Part shown: piece after piece, positions 18,028-25,995 of the stretch | Layout of the letters: each line of letters opens with the position of its first letter | Numbering within the stretch: position 1 is the first letter of the stretch | Source of the DNA: MGIIb-Q1 sp964342465 | GTDB taxonomy: Archaea; Thermoplasmatota; Poseidoniia; Poseidoniales; Thalassarchaeaceae | Direction of reading: 5' to 3' | DNA length: 62,948 nucleotides | NCBI GenBank assembly: GCA_964342465.1 | Contig: CAYFFQ010000011.1 | Coordinates: 1 to 62,948, forward strand | The notes under the pieces: model-generated | What the model was told of the DNA's origin: nothing | The model's database searches: none | The model's input: only the letters and a program-made list of their open reading frames with translations | Program-made: the position numbers and the translations under genes

Positions 18028-18942
18028 ATGTCCGATGGATTCATTGTCTTCATCCGCAATGCCGACCGAGTTCTCCTGATGAAGAGAAGTGAGGCGACCG
18101 GTGACTTCCCTGACCGGTGGGATGGTGTCTATGGTGTGGGTGACCCCAACGACCTAGAGCATGTCAAAACCAGAGTCGAGGATGCAACTTCCATTCCCAA
18201 AGACAATTTGAAATTCGTCAGAAGTGGTGCCCCCCGTGGTATCGAGTTCGGCAACCGACTCAATGAAGTGACACCCATTCTGCTGGTGACTGATGTCGAG
18301 GATGTCGAACCACGGACCATTTACGATGTGGCGATGTGGGTGGACCCTGGATTCATCAATTTTCTCAGTCCTGAAGAGACTGGTGATGCTGAGGAAGTGA
18401 GTTCGATGCAGGAGAGGCCTGCTGTTTCACAATTGGGTGAGATGTACGGAGATGTCTCCGCCTTTCTCTACATGCTCAAGACGACCATCGGACAGGAACA
18501 GAAGATTGCTGATGAGATACACGCACGACTGTCCGGAACCGGTTCGCTCCGGGATGTTCAGTCGGAAGTCTTCTCAGTCGTTCATCCAAACCTGATGCGT
18601 GGCTACATATTCATAGAGGCGAGTGCCAAGCACTTCGTCGAGAAACTCATCGGCAGGGCTGGTGGAGTGACCACACCCCTGAGAGGGTGCTCCAAGGTGC
18701 TTCCAGGTGAAGCGCCTTTGCAAGTTGTCAGCAACTATCTCGAGCCAAAGGCGGCGACTGCAGGCATCGAAGTGGGCGATACCGTTGAAATCAGAATTGG
18801 CCACTTCAAGGGTAATAGAGCGAGAATCACCGCCGTATCAGAAGGCAAGGAAGAAGTCACCGTGGAACTGCACGAAGCGGCTGTCCCGATACCCATCACC
18901 ATGCGCGCCGACAATGTGCGGGTGACAGAGAAAGTGGTCTGA
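18028..18942 (+). CDS. spt5: Transcription elongation factor Spt5 with Nudix-like N-terminal extension
   Basis: Residues about 144-240 are an NGN domain (LYMLKTTIGQEQKIADEI ... RGYIFIEA) and residues 246-304 a KOW domain (VGDTVEIRIGHFKGNRARI), together the archaeal Spt5 that clamps RNA polymerase with Spt4. Archaeal Spt5 is normally about 150 aa; this one has 304. The first 115 residues resemble a Nudix fold (VLLMKRSEATGDFPDRWDGV, then G-x5-E at 38-44 and a degenerate RVEDATSI), but the REUxEE catalytic glutamates are lost. ATG 18028 has GGGGG about 9 bp upstream. The domain may be a structural or ligand-sensing add-on. Confidence 0.88.
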   Translation: MSDGFIVFIRNADRVLLMKRSEATGDFPDRWDGVYGVGDPNDLEHVKTRVEDATSIPKDNLKFVRSGAPRGIEFGNRLNEVTPILLVTDVEDVEPRTIYDVAMWVDPGFINFLSPEETGDAEEVSSMQERPAVSQLGEMYGDVSAFLYMLKTTIGQEQKIADEIHARLSGTGSLRDVQSEVFSVVHPNLMRGYIFIEASAKHFVEKLIGRAGGVTTPLRGCSKVLPGEAPLQVVSNYLEPKAATAGIEVGDTVEIRIGHFKGNRARITAVSEGKEEVTVELHEAAVPIPITMRADNVRVTEKVV

Positions 18943-18968
18943 GATCAGGTTGGATATGCTCGCGGCGG

Positions 18969-18975
18969 TTAAATA
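18969..18975 (+). promoter_or_regulatory. Putative TATA box for the L11-L1-P0-P1 operon
   Basis: TTAAATA lies 43 bp upstream of the L11 ATG in an otherwise GC-rich 75-bp gap. An archaeal TATA element here would place the transcription start about 20 bp before the L11 start codon. Confidence 0.4.
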
Positions 18976-19017
18976 GGGGAAGCAGGTCGGCCGGAACCCG
19001 AGAAGTGAGGTGAGAAG

Positions 19018-19323
19018 ATGTCAGACAACTGGACTGCACGCCGAATTCGCACCACCGTCATCGGCAAGGGCAAGAAGTTCAACGGCTCTTGGGTGGGGGA
19101 GATAGACACCCCGTCTGACCCCGATGTCCACAACATCACACTCGACCAGATTATCACCATCTCCAAAGAGAAGGCGGATGACCTGACCGGGAAGAGCGTC
19201 AAGAACCGCTCATTGGAAGTCATGGGAACCTGTGTTTCCATGCGTTGCCACATCGAGGGCGAGAAGCCCAAGGATTTCATACAGAAGGTGAAAGCAGGAG
19301 AATATGACGAGAGATTCGATTGA
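19018..19323 (+). CDS. rpl11: Ribosomal protein L11 (uL11), N-terminal domain missing
   Basis: The C-terminal half of this 101-aa protein matches the rRNA-binding domain of archaeal L11: DVHNITLDQIITISKEK, then VMGTCVSM, then an EGEKPKDF..AGEYD end. Archaeal L11 is about 160 aa and begins with the proline-rich VxVxVDGGxATPGPPLGPALGP domain; that is absent. An in-frame TGA lies 9 bp upstream of the ATG, and GAGGTGAG precedes the start, so this is the full coding region as given. It leads the stalk operon and is followed by L1 after 51 bp. Confidence 0.85.
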   Translation: MSDNWTARRIRTTVIGKGKKFNGSWVGEIDTPSDPDVHNITLDQIITISKEKADDLTGKSVKNRSLEVMGTCVSMRCHIEGEKPKDFIQKVKAGEYDERFD

Positions 19324-19374
19324 ACCACGAATTGCGGGAGAGGGGAGCCTCGCCGACCGCAGGGGTGAAGAGAG

Positions 19375-20022
19375 ATGGAAGAAGAAATCAACACTGCATT
19401 GAAAGAGGCGCTGGAAAGCGCGCCTGAGCGCAAATTCGTTGAAAGCATCGAGATGGCTTTCACCATAAAGGATGTTGACCTCAAGAATCCTGCCAACAGA
19501 ATCGAAGAGAATGTCAGGCTTCCTCGCGGGCGCGGGAAAGAAGTGAGCATCGCCATTTTTGCTGGTGGAGAGATGGCTTCCAAAGCGCGCGAGGCTGGGC
19601 TCGTCGTCATCGACCCAACTCAGATTGAGGACCTCGGTGGCAACCGACAGAGGGCGAGAAAACTCGCTCGCAAGCACGATTTCTTCCTCTCAGAAGTCCC
19701 TCACATGGCGACAATCGGGCGATTTCTCGGTATCGTCTTGGGTCCGCGTGGAAAGATGCCCCGCCCTGTCCCACCCAATGTTGACCCTGGCGTCATTGCC
19801 GCCGGTCTCTCTGACACGGTGATTATCCGCAGCCGTGACAAGGTCACATTCCACGCCGTCATCGGCAGCCGTGACCAAAGCGAAGAGGACATCTCAGCCA
19901 ATGCTCTCGAACTGTGGAAGCGTGTCACCTCGAAACTCGAGAGGGGGGCTGGAAACATACGTTCACTCTATGTCAAGACCAGCATGGGCCCAGCAGTCAA
20001 AGTGGAGGTGCAGGTAGGATGA
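19375..20022 (+). CDS. rpl1: Ribosomal protein L1 (uL1)
   Basis: A 215-aa 50S stalk protein that binds 23S rRNA helix 76-78 and, in archaea, can repress its own mRNA. The family motif GPRGKMPRPVPPN is present, along with KVTFHAVIGSRD and the ending VKTSMGPAVKVEV. Length and order (L11-L1-L10-L12) are standard. Its stop overlaps the start of P0 (ATGA), indicating translational coupling. Confidence 0.96.
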   Translation: MEEEINTALKEALESAPERKFVESIEMAFTIKDVDLKNPANRIEENVRLPRGRGKEVSIAIFAGGEMASKAREAGLVVIDPTQIEDLGGNRQRARKLARKHDFFLSEVPHMATIGRFLGIVLGPRGKMPRPVPPNVDPGVIAAGLSDTVIIRSRDKVTFHAVIGSRDQSEEDISANALELWKRVTSKLERGAGNIRSLYVKTSMGPAVKVEVQVG

Positions 20023-21032
20023 TTCCGAAGGTCGCCTCATGGAAGAAAGACCGAGTCGGCGAACTCGCCGACATCCTTCAACAGGATGGTGTCATCGCCA
20101 TCGTCGACACCAATGGTGTGCCGGCCACGGCGATGCTCGGAATGCGAGCCGAACTGCGTCAGGACCTGACCATGACTATGGCCAAAAAGACGCTGTTCCG
20201 TCTCGCTTGGAAGAGAGCCGGTTACGACATGGAGATGCTTGAGAAGATGATGGAAAGCGCCGAGCAACCAATGCTCGTCCACACCACCACCCTGAACGCC
20301 TTCCAGTTGTTCGCAGCTCTTGAGAAGACTCGAACCGGCCGTGCCGCCAAGGAAGGCGACATCGCTCCGCAGGACATCGTCGTAGAGGCTGGAGCGACCG
20401 AGTTCGCTCCCGGACCGATAGTAGGTGAACTCTCTTCTGTCGGCATTCCTGCCAAGATTGACAAGGGCAAGGTGATGATTCAGAAGACTGTCACAGCCGT
20501 CAATGTTGGAGAACCCATCCCTGGAGACCTCGGTCTGATGCTGGATAAACTGGGGATAAAACCGATTGAGATCGGTATCATTCTCTGTGGCGCAATCATG
20601 GATGGCATTCTGATGTCACCTGAGGAACTCGACTTGGACATCGATGGACTCAGAGCAGACATCGCCAGTGCAGTATCGGGAGCGTTCAACGTCGCCTGCT
20701 TTGTGCGCTGGTTCACTCCAGAGACATTGCCGTCACTCATCAAGAAGGCGAAGACTGAGGCCCTCTCAGTCGCTGTCGAGGCTGACATCACCAACAGTGA
20801 GACCATGCCTCTGTTCATTTCCCGTGCCAACGCACGGGCTCTGGCCGTCGCTGGCCAGTTAGATTCCTCGGCCCTAGACGAAGAACTGTCGGGCCTGTTG
20901 GGTGCCGCGGCCTCGGCCGCGGTGTCCACTGCTCCTGCCGAAGTTGCCGCCGAAGAAGCGGCAGTCGAAGAGGAGCCGGAAGAGGAAGAAGAGGACGCCG
21001 GTTTCGGTGGCCTCGGTGACCTGTTTGGTTGA
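20019..21032 (+). CDS. rpl10: Ribosomal protein P0 (uL10), acidic stalk base
   Basis: A 337-aa stalk protein that binds 23S rRNA beside L11 and anchors P1 dimers. The N-terminal half (VASWKKDRVGELADILQQ ... RVAWKR-type) is the rRNA-binding domain, followed by the archaeal insertion (GPIVGELSSVGIPAKIDKGKVMI), the P1-binding helices and an Ala/Glu-rich hinge ending EEDAGFGGLGDLFG, the elongation-factor-binding tail. ATG 20019 overlaps the L1 stop; a longer in-frame ORF from 19914 overlaps L1 and is rejected. Confidence 0.95.
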   Translation: MIPKVASWKKDRVGELADILQQDGVIAIVDTNGVPATAMLGMRAELRQDLTMTMAKKTLFRLAWKRAGYDMEMLEKMMESAEQPMLVHTTTLNAFQLFAALEKTRTGRAAKEGDIAPQDIVVEAGATEFAPGPIVGELSSVGIPAKIDKGKVMIQKTVTAVNVGEPIPGDLGLMLDKLGIKPIEIGIILCGAIMDGILMSPEELDLDIDGLRADIASAVSGAFNVACFVRWFTPETLPSLIKKAKTEALSVAVEADITNSETMPLFISRANARALAVAGQLDSSALDEELSGLLGAAASAAVSTAPAEVAAEEAAVEEEPEEEEEDAGFGGLGDLFG

Positions 21033-21046
21033 AAGGATGTGAAAAA

Positions 21047-21349
21047 ATGGAATATGTATACGCTGCAATGTTGTTGCACTCGGCTGACAATGAGATCAAC
21101 GAGAAGAATGTGGGTGCGGTCCTGAAGGCCGCCGGTGTCACCGCAGACGACGCCCGTGTGAAGGCACTGGTCGCGAGTCTCGGGGATGTCGACATCGGAG
21201 AGGCGATGAGCGCTGCCATCGCAGCCCCAGTCGCCGCCGCACCTGCCGCTGCGTCCGCCTCTGAAGAGGCTGCTCCTGTTGAGGAAGCAGTCGTCGAAGA
21301 GGAAGAGGACGACGCTGGCTTCGAGGGTCTCGGCTCTCTGTTCGGCTGA
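21047..21349 (+). CDS. rpl12: Ribosomal protein P1 (archaeal L12)
   Basis: A 100-aa acidic stalk protein that dimerises on P0 and recruits translation GTPases. It has the N-terminal helical dimerisation domain (MEYVYAAMLLHSA ... NVGAVLKAAGV), an Ala-rich hinge and the tail EEDDAGFEGLGSLFG, nearly the same as that of P0. AAGGATGTG lies upstream of ATG 21047. The P0 stop is 14 bp upstream. Confidence 0.95.
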   Translation: MEYVYAAMLLHSADNEINEKNVGAVLKAAGVTADDARVKALVASLGDVDIGEAMSAAIAAPVAAAPAAASASEEAAPVEEAVVEEEEDDAGFEGLGSLFG

Positions 21350-21366
21350 GTCAGAACGGCTCTGAC
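21350..21366 (+). terminator. Hairpin directly after the stalk operon
   Basis: GTCAGA-ACGGC-TCTGAC, a perfect 6-bp stem with a 5-nt loop, begins right after the rpl12 stop codon. It is not followed by a strong T tract, so a termination role is only a suggestion. Confidence 0.3.
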
Positions 21367-21518
21367 TGTGTTCGCCCCGCCTCGCTCGCGGTACGCTTGA
21401 CGGCAAGAGTGGAACCTCTGCCCTGTTCAACAGTATTCAGTCTCCCGAGCATCTTGACCGTGACGCGCCGATGTTGTCGCACCTCTGACCTTATCATCGT
21501 GTGGCGTCAGGGAGACAC

Positions 21519-22034
21519 ATGGGTGTACCTCGGCATCTGAAGATGGAGACGCCCATCACTCCCACGGATGCGGTCAGGGCGCTGCGTCAACTCGTCATTG
21601 AGGCGAACTGGTCGGCCCGCCGTATCGAAGGGACTAGGCTGGTTGACCGTTTCGCCATCATCATTCCACTCGCCTCAGCCAGCCGAACCATAGGATTGGT
21701 CATTGATGACGGGCCTTTGGCCGGAGTGGCGATGGAGTCCTACGGCCACACTCAGGGGTCAGCCGGCCGCTTGACAATCGTCGAGTGGCTGATTCCAAAC
21801 GAACTCGAAAGCGAGTGGCGAATCCTTCTAGCCCACTGGGCCACCAGACTGCCGAGATGTCCTTGGCGATGGTCGTTCAGGGAGCGGTCGACAATTGGTT
21901 TTCTCCTCCCAGTGTGGCGGAGGGCGAGGACGGTCTTCAGAAATCAGGGAATACCGGTGTCCAAGGGTTGTTGGCCTGATGATTCCTTACCTGATTGGCC
22001 ACCGAAGGAGTGGTCCTTGGCGGAAGAAGAGTGA
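21519..22034 (+). CDS. Hypothetical soluble protein
   Basis: A 171-aa protein without signal peptide or membrane segments, rich in Trp and Arg (for example CPWRWSFRERS and the C-terminal PDWPPKEW). A beta-rich middle (RFAIIIPLASASRTIGLVIDDG) is visible. It lies between the stalk operon and an exported protein gene, all on the plus strand. ATG 21519 has AGGGAG upstream; GTG 21501 is an alternative. I do not recognise the family. Confidence 0.6.
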   Translation: MGVPRHLKMETPITPTDAVRALRQLVIEANWSARRIEGTRLVDRFAIIIPLASASRTIGLVIDDGPLAGVAMESYGHTQGSAGRLTIVEWLIPNELESEWRILLAHWATRLPRCPWRWSFRERSTIGFLLPVWRRARTVFRNQGIPVSKGCWPDDSLPDWPPKEWSLAEEE

Positions 22035-22093
22035 ATCAGTCACAGTGTCACATTGATAACAGATAGGTGGCCCACAGGGAATGAGGTGCGAGT

Positions 22094-22759
22094 GTGGACC
22101 TGATGGAGAGGATGTTCGGCTCCCAGAGAGCAATCACAATCTGGGTCGTCTCAGTCGTCTTCGCAATCGTCTTTCCCGCTTACTTTTCCTACATGGCTGC
22201 CGAGGCTGACAACAATGGCGGGGCTCCCAATGCCAAGGGGAGGTGGCAGGTCGATTTCGTGATGGACAACACTACCTTCGATGAGACCATGACCATGCAG
22301 GATGGTGAGACCTACGACTTCTTCTTCGACCTCGAACGTCCCGAAGGGATGATGATAGCCTATGTCGAAATTATCGTCAACTGTCTTGACAATGATGAAC
22401 CGGGACCAGGATTCAGTGACGATGTCGATGCCGCAACCGACAACTCGGGAGTCGAGGGCGGCATGGATGATTCTGGCAGCGGCACATGTTCAGGCGATGC
22501 AATCACCTTCAGATTCGACATGACTCAAGGATTCGACGGTTCATCATACATCGCCGATGATGTGGCCAAGGAGGACATCATCGCCCAATGGAACGATGGT
22601 GGCAACGGTAGCGGTGAATGGTTGACCTCGGTCACTCTCAATGTGAATGCCCCCGTTCCAGTTCTCGGCAGTGTCGTGGACGACAGTGAACAGGTCACGG
22701 TTTCATGGCGGGCAGCCCTCTATTCTCTCGACATCAATGCCGTGGCCGAGGAGTTATGA
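22094..22759 (+). CDS. Membrane-anchored exported protein, function unknown
   Basis: A 221-aa protein with a short cytoplasmic N-terminus, one membrane helix (ITIWVVSVVFAIVFPAYFSYMA, residues 14-35) and an acidic extracytoplasmic beta-rich domain with two cysteines (CLDND ... GTCSGD) that could pair. It ends in a beta segment VTVSWRAALYSLDINAV. GTG 22094 is preceded by GAGGTG. The downstream gene starts 13 bp after its stop, so the two probably form one unit. Confidence 0.65.
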   Translation: MDLMERMFGSQRAITIWVVSVVFAIVFPAYFSYMAAEADNNGGAPNAKGRWQVDFVMDNTTFDETMTMQDGETYDFFFDLERPEGMMIAYVEIIVNCLDNDEPGPGFSDDVDAATDNSGVEGGMDDSGSGTCSGDAITFRFDMTQGFDGSSYIADDVAKEDIIAQWNDGGNGSGEWLTSVTLNVNAPVPVLGSVVDDSEQVTVSWRAALYSLDINAVAEEL

Positions 22760-22772
22760 GTGGTGAACAGAG

Positions 22773-23516
22773 GTGGCCTTCATCGGATTCGATGAATATC
22801 ACATGGGCTCCTCAATGGCCAATCCCGATGCTGATGGACTGACCACTTTCGCTGAGATGCTGACAGAATCCGGCCACATACTAGAAGTCGTCAAAGAGCC
22901 ATTCAACATCACCGAACGACTTCCTTGGGACATCATCATCCTCCCCTTTCCCAAAGAGCGGTTCACCATCGAGGAGATGATGGCTCTACAGTCGCATCTG
23001 CGCGACGGGTCATCAATTCTACTCCTTGCGGAATGGGGCGACCTATTCGGACATGCGGATTACCTCAATGAACTCACAAAGCCGTACGGAATCGAGATTC
23101 AGAAGGACAGGGTGACCGACCACTCACATCACATCACTCAGAAGGTGGAACTCGGAGGTGTCGTGCTCGGTGAACAGGATGTTCCTCACTATGTGCTAAT
23201 CGACAATTTCTCCGACCATCCCATCCCACGAGGAGTGGAGGGTATCATCTACTTCTCAGGTTGTTCTCTGAGGGTGAGTGAACCAGCGGTTGTTGTTGCC
23301 AGCACCTCGGAGTCATCCTTCGGTGACCTCGACCTCAATGCCGTATTGGATGATGACGAGGAGCAGGGAGTGTTGCCAATCGCGGCGGCAAGTGAGATGA
23401 CGGGCCGTTTGCTGGTCGTGGGAGACAGCAACATCGCGGCGAACGGCTACATTGAACAGGGAGACAACCGCCGATTCATGGGGCAGGCTATCGAATGGCT
23501 CTCTTTTCAGACCTGA
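22773..23516 (+). CDS. GIFT/DUF4350-like protein (glutamine-amidotransferase-like fold)
   Basis: A 247-aa protein beginning with AFIGFDEYHMGS and containing WDIIILPFPKERFTIEEMMAL, DGSSILLLAEWGD and RLLVVGDSNIAANGYI. This arrangement of alternating strands and helices resembles GldG-like or DUF4350 domains related to IFT52/GIFT, which bind rather than hydrolyse ligands. The GTG at 22773 is the only possible start after an in-frame TGA at 22764. It is probably cotranscribed with the preceding membrane protein, perhaps as its soluble partner. The fold assignment is tentative. Confidence 0.55.
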   Translation: MAFIGFDEYHMGSSMANPDADGLTTFAEMLTESGHILEVVKEPFNITERLPWDIIILPFPKERFTIEEMMALQSHLRDGSSILLLAEWGDLFGHADYLNELTKPYGIEIQKDRVTDHSHHITQKVELGGVVLGEQDVPHYVLIDNFSDHPIPRGVEGIIYFSGCSLRVSEPAVVVASTSESSFGDLDLNAVLDDDEEQGVLPIAAASEMTGRLLVVGDSNIAANGYIEQGDNRRFMGQAIEWLSFQT

Positions 23517-23757
23517 TTCGCGACAGCGTGTTCAATCTGTCTGCATACCATTTGGGAATTCAGTTTGAGGTGTTAGAGAATTGAAAATACCTGCTCTTCC
23601 AAACCAGTCACAGGTAGTGTGAACAGCCATACTGGAGTGCGTGGGGGGTTCGCCTCAATAATCAGGTCAGCAGCATGGTTCAGGATGGGTAGGTCCTAAT
23701 TTGATGTCTGAACAGTGCCGGCTATACACATAAAGAGGTAGGTGCCTACGGCGTTGC
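23517..23757. other. Intergenic region before the SPFH operon
   Basis: These 241 bp have no ORF or tRNA-like structure that I can see. A TATACACATAAA stretch about 30 bp before the stomatin ATG (near 23723-23734) is the likely TATA region for the SPFH pair. Confidence 0.45.
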
Positions 23758-24537
23758 ATGGCTGTGACTGCATACGTCTTTGGACTCCTTGGGTTCGGTG
23801 TCATTCTGTTCTTCGGAAGTCTACTGAAGATAATTCGACAGTGGGAAGGTGCGGTGGTCTACCGTCTCGGTACCTATCGCGGGGTGTTGAAGCCGGGTAT
23901 TCGGGTGGTGATTCCCTACATTGACAGAATGGTGAGGTGGGATCTCCGTCTGCTGATAAACGATGTACCGGGGCAATCCGTCGTCACTCAGGACAACATC
24001 TCTCTGACCATCGATGCGGTCATCTTCTACCGAGTACGAGACCCCGGAGATGCTGTCAACAAGGTGACCAATGCGCGCGCTTCCATCGGCATGGCGGCGA
24101 TGGGCGCTCTGCGCGATGTATTCGGCAGTGTCCCTCTTGACGAGGTTCTCCAAGAGAGAGAAGCGGTTGCCGAGAGAATCCGAGTCAATCTCGACGATGC
24201 CACCGACCCGTGGGGAATTGATGTTCGGCATGTCGAGTTGACTGATATGCAACTTCCACACGACCTGACAAGAGCGATGGCGAAGGAGGCTGAAGCCGAC
24301 CGTGAGGCGCGCTCAAGAGTCATCAAGGCTAGTGCCGAACGTGAGTCGGCCAGTAAATTGGCAGAGGCCGAGGAACTGTTCGCCCGATTCCCCGCATTGA
24401 TGGAACTTCGCCGGCTTCAGGTTCTCTCCGAAGTTGGGGCTGAAAACAATGCGACTCGCATCATGATGCTGCCGGACACACTGCTGGACCTCGGTTCAGG
24501 TCCTCTTGGGAAGTTCCTCTCAGGAGGTGGTAAGTGA
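23758..24537 (+). CDS. Stomatin/slipin-like SPFH membrane protein
   Basis: A 259-aa membrane scaffold. An N-terminal hydrophobic hairpin (residues 4-24) is followed by the SPFH core: VVYRLGTYRGVLKPGIRVVIPYID, then QDNISLTIDAVIFYRV, then RDVFGSVPLDEVLQERE and a helical AKEAEADREARSRVIKASAERE. Family members form ring-like assemblies and often regulate membrane proteases or transporters. The usual NfeD/STOPP partner is not adjacent; instead a second SPFH gene overlaps the stop codon. Confidence 0.88.
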   Translation: MAVTAYVFGLLGFGVILFFGSLLKIIRQWEGAVVYRLGTYRGVLKPGIRVVIPYIDRMVRWDLRLLINDVPGQSVVTQDNISLTIDAVIFYRVRDPGDAVNKVTNARASIGMAAMGALRDVFGSVPLDEVLQEREAVAERIRVNLDDATDPWGIDVRHVELTDMQLPHDLTRAMAKEAEADREARSRVIKASAERESASKLAEAEELFARFPALMELRRLQVLSEVGAENNATRIMMLPDTLLDLGSGPLGKFLSGGGK

Positions 24538-25643
24538 TGGCCTTCCTCGGAGAGATGATCTTAGGGCTGATGTGTGGGGGAACGGTTGCCCTTATCCTTC
24601 TTGGTCTGAAGGCCGCCGGCTCGATGTTCACCGTATCTGGTGGTGAGCCGACCTCATATCCCCCACGCGGCACTTGGCCGCGCCGTGGGGTAATCACGAT
24701 TCTCGACCAATATGAGAGGGCGGTCAAATTCCGCTTCGGCAAACCGGTCAAGGTGAATGGCGTAGGTCTCGGCTTCCGCTGGCCGATTATCGACCACTTC
24801 CTGCTCACCGATATCCGTGACCGACCGGAGAACATCCCCGGTCAGATTTGCATCACGAGGGACAATGTCAGCATCAAGGTTGACGGTGTCGTCTACTGGA
24901 AGGTCATTGACCCGATGACCTCGGTTCTCTCGGTCTCCGACCCCGCCACCGTCATTCGTCAGGCGACGATGTCGACGCTCCGAGTCGTCATCGGGGAGTT
25001 CACCCTCGATGAACTGCTCTCAAAGAGAGATATCATCGCCAACCGGATGGAGGACATCCTCGACTCTTTCTCGCTGCCACTCGGAATCGACATAACTCGC
25101 GTTGACATCACCGATGTGGTAATTCCGACCGACATGCAAAGAGCCATCGCCAGAGAGGCTGAGGCTCACCGAGAGAGGAAGGCTCGATTGCGGCGAGCCG
25201 AGGGTGAGGTCGAGGCGGTGAAGAATCTCGCCCATGCAGCGCATACATTGGCGAAGAACCCGGAACTACTCGAACTGCGCAGACTACAGACCGTCGGTGA
25301 ATTGGGTATGGAACAACATACACTCATCTCACTCGTTCTACCCTATGATTATGGCAAGTTGGGTGGAGTCGGGAAAGGTGGACGAGAGGGGTTCACCGAA
25401 GAAGAGAACGATGCTTTCCTTGAGAGCATCTCGGTGATTGACGCTGATGACCTCAGCGCCACAGAAATGCCACTTCACGATGTCATTGAATCTGGTTCTG
25501 CCGACGCCACTGCTCCTGCAGATGCGGCGGCGGCCGATACCGGAGTGGTTGGGGCAGCGGCTGAGGAAGTGGCAGAAATGGCTGCAGCAGAACCTTCTGC
25601 GGAGGACATCCCACCCGCACCAGATTTCGGCGACTTTGAATGA
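24537..25643 (+). CDS. Second SPFH-domain membrane protein with acidic C-terminal tail
   Basis: A 368-aa homologue of the upstream stomatin. It has a membrane segment (about 5-28), a Pro-rich linker, the SPFH core (AVKFRFGKPVKVNGVGLGFRWPII, ITRDNVSIKVDGVVYWKV, GEFTLDELLSKRD, AIAREAEAHRERKARL) and an Ala/Glu-rich 80-residue tail ending DFGDFE. ATG 24537 overlaps the previous stop (TGATG) and has AGGAGGT 8 bp upstream. The last six codons and stop are duplicated in the tandem repeat that follows. Confidence 0.85.
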   Translation: MAFLGEMILGLMCGGTVALILLGLKAAGSMFTVSGGEPTSYPPRGTWPRRGVITILDQYERAVKFRFGKPVKVNGVGLGFRWPIIDHFLLTDIRDRPENIPGQICITRDNVSIKVDGVVYWKVIDPMTSVLSVSDPATVIRQATMSTLRVVIGEFTLDELLSKRDIIANRMEDILDSFSLPLGIDITRVDITDVVIPTDMQRAIAREAEAHRERKARLRRAEGEVEAVKNLAHAAHTLAKNPELLELRRLQTVGELGMEQHTLISLVLPYDYGKLGGVGKGGREGFTEEENDAFLESISVIDADDLSATEMPLHDVIESGSADATAPADAAAADTGVVGAAAEEVAEMAAAEPSAEDIPPAPDFGDFE

Positions 25644-25845
25644 TTTCACTCGGATGCCCGGAGCCACCCGCGCTTGGTCGCACCGTGCCGAATCCCTAGG
25701 GGCGATTTCGGCGACTTTGAATGATTTCACTCGGATGCCCGGAGCCCCCGCGCTTGGTCGCACCGTGCCGAATCCCTAGGGGCGATTTCGGCGACTTTGA
25801 ATGATTTCACTCGGGTGGCCGTAGCCCCCACGCTCGGCATATTCG
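25623..25845. repeat. 80/81-bp tandem repeat containing the stop codon of the SPFH gene
   Basis: Copies start at 25623, 25704 and 25784. Each begins with the 3' end of the coding region (GATTTCGGCGACTTTGAATGA) and continues with TTTCACTCGG...; the first two are almost identical and the third diverges after about 30 bp. The real gene stops in copy 1, so copies 2 and 3 are untranslated duplicates of the last codons plus trailer. It lies between convergent genes. Confidence 0.92.
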
Positions 25846-25995
25846 CCCCGTCTGGAGAATCATCATCCGACGGCGATGCCGTTTGCAGCGAGGCAAGCGA
25901 TGGGTGAATACTGTCGAGAGGGCAGTGGGCAGGGTTTGCGCCCTGTACCATCCGATTTACAGTTGGCCAACCTGACGAGGAATCGGTCAGGACGG

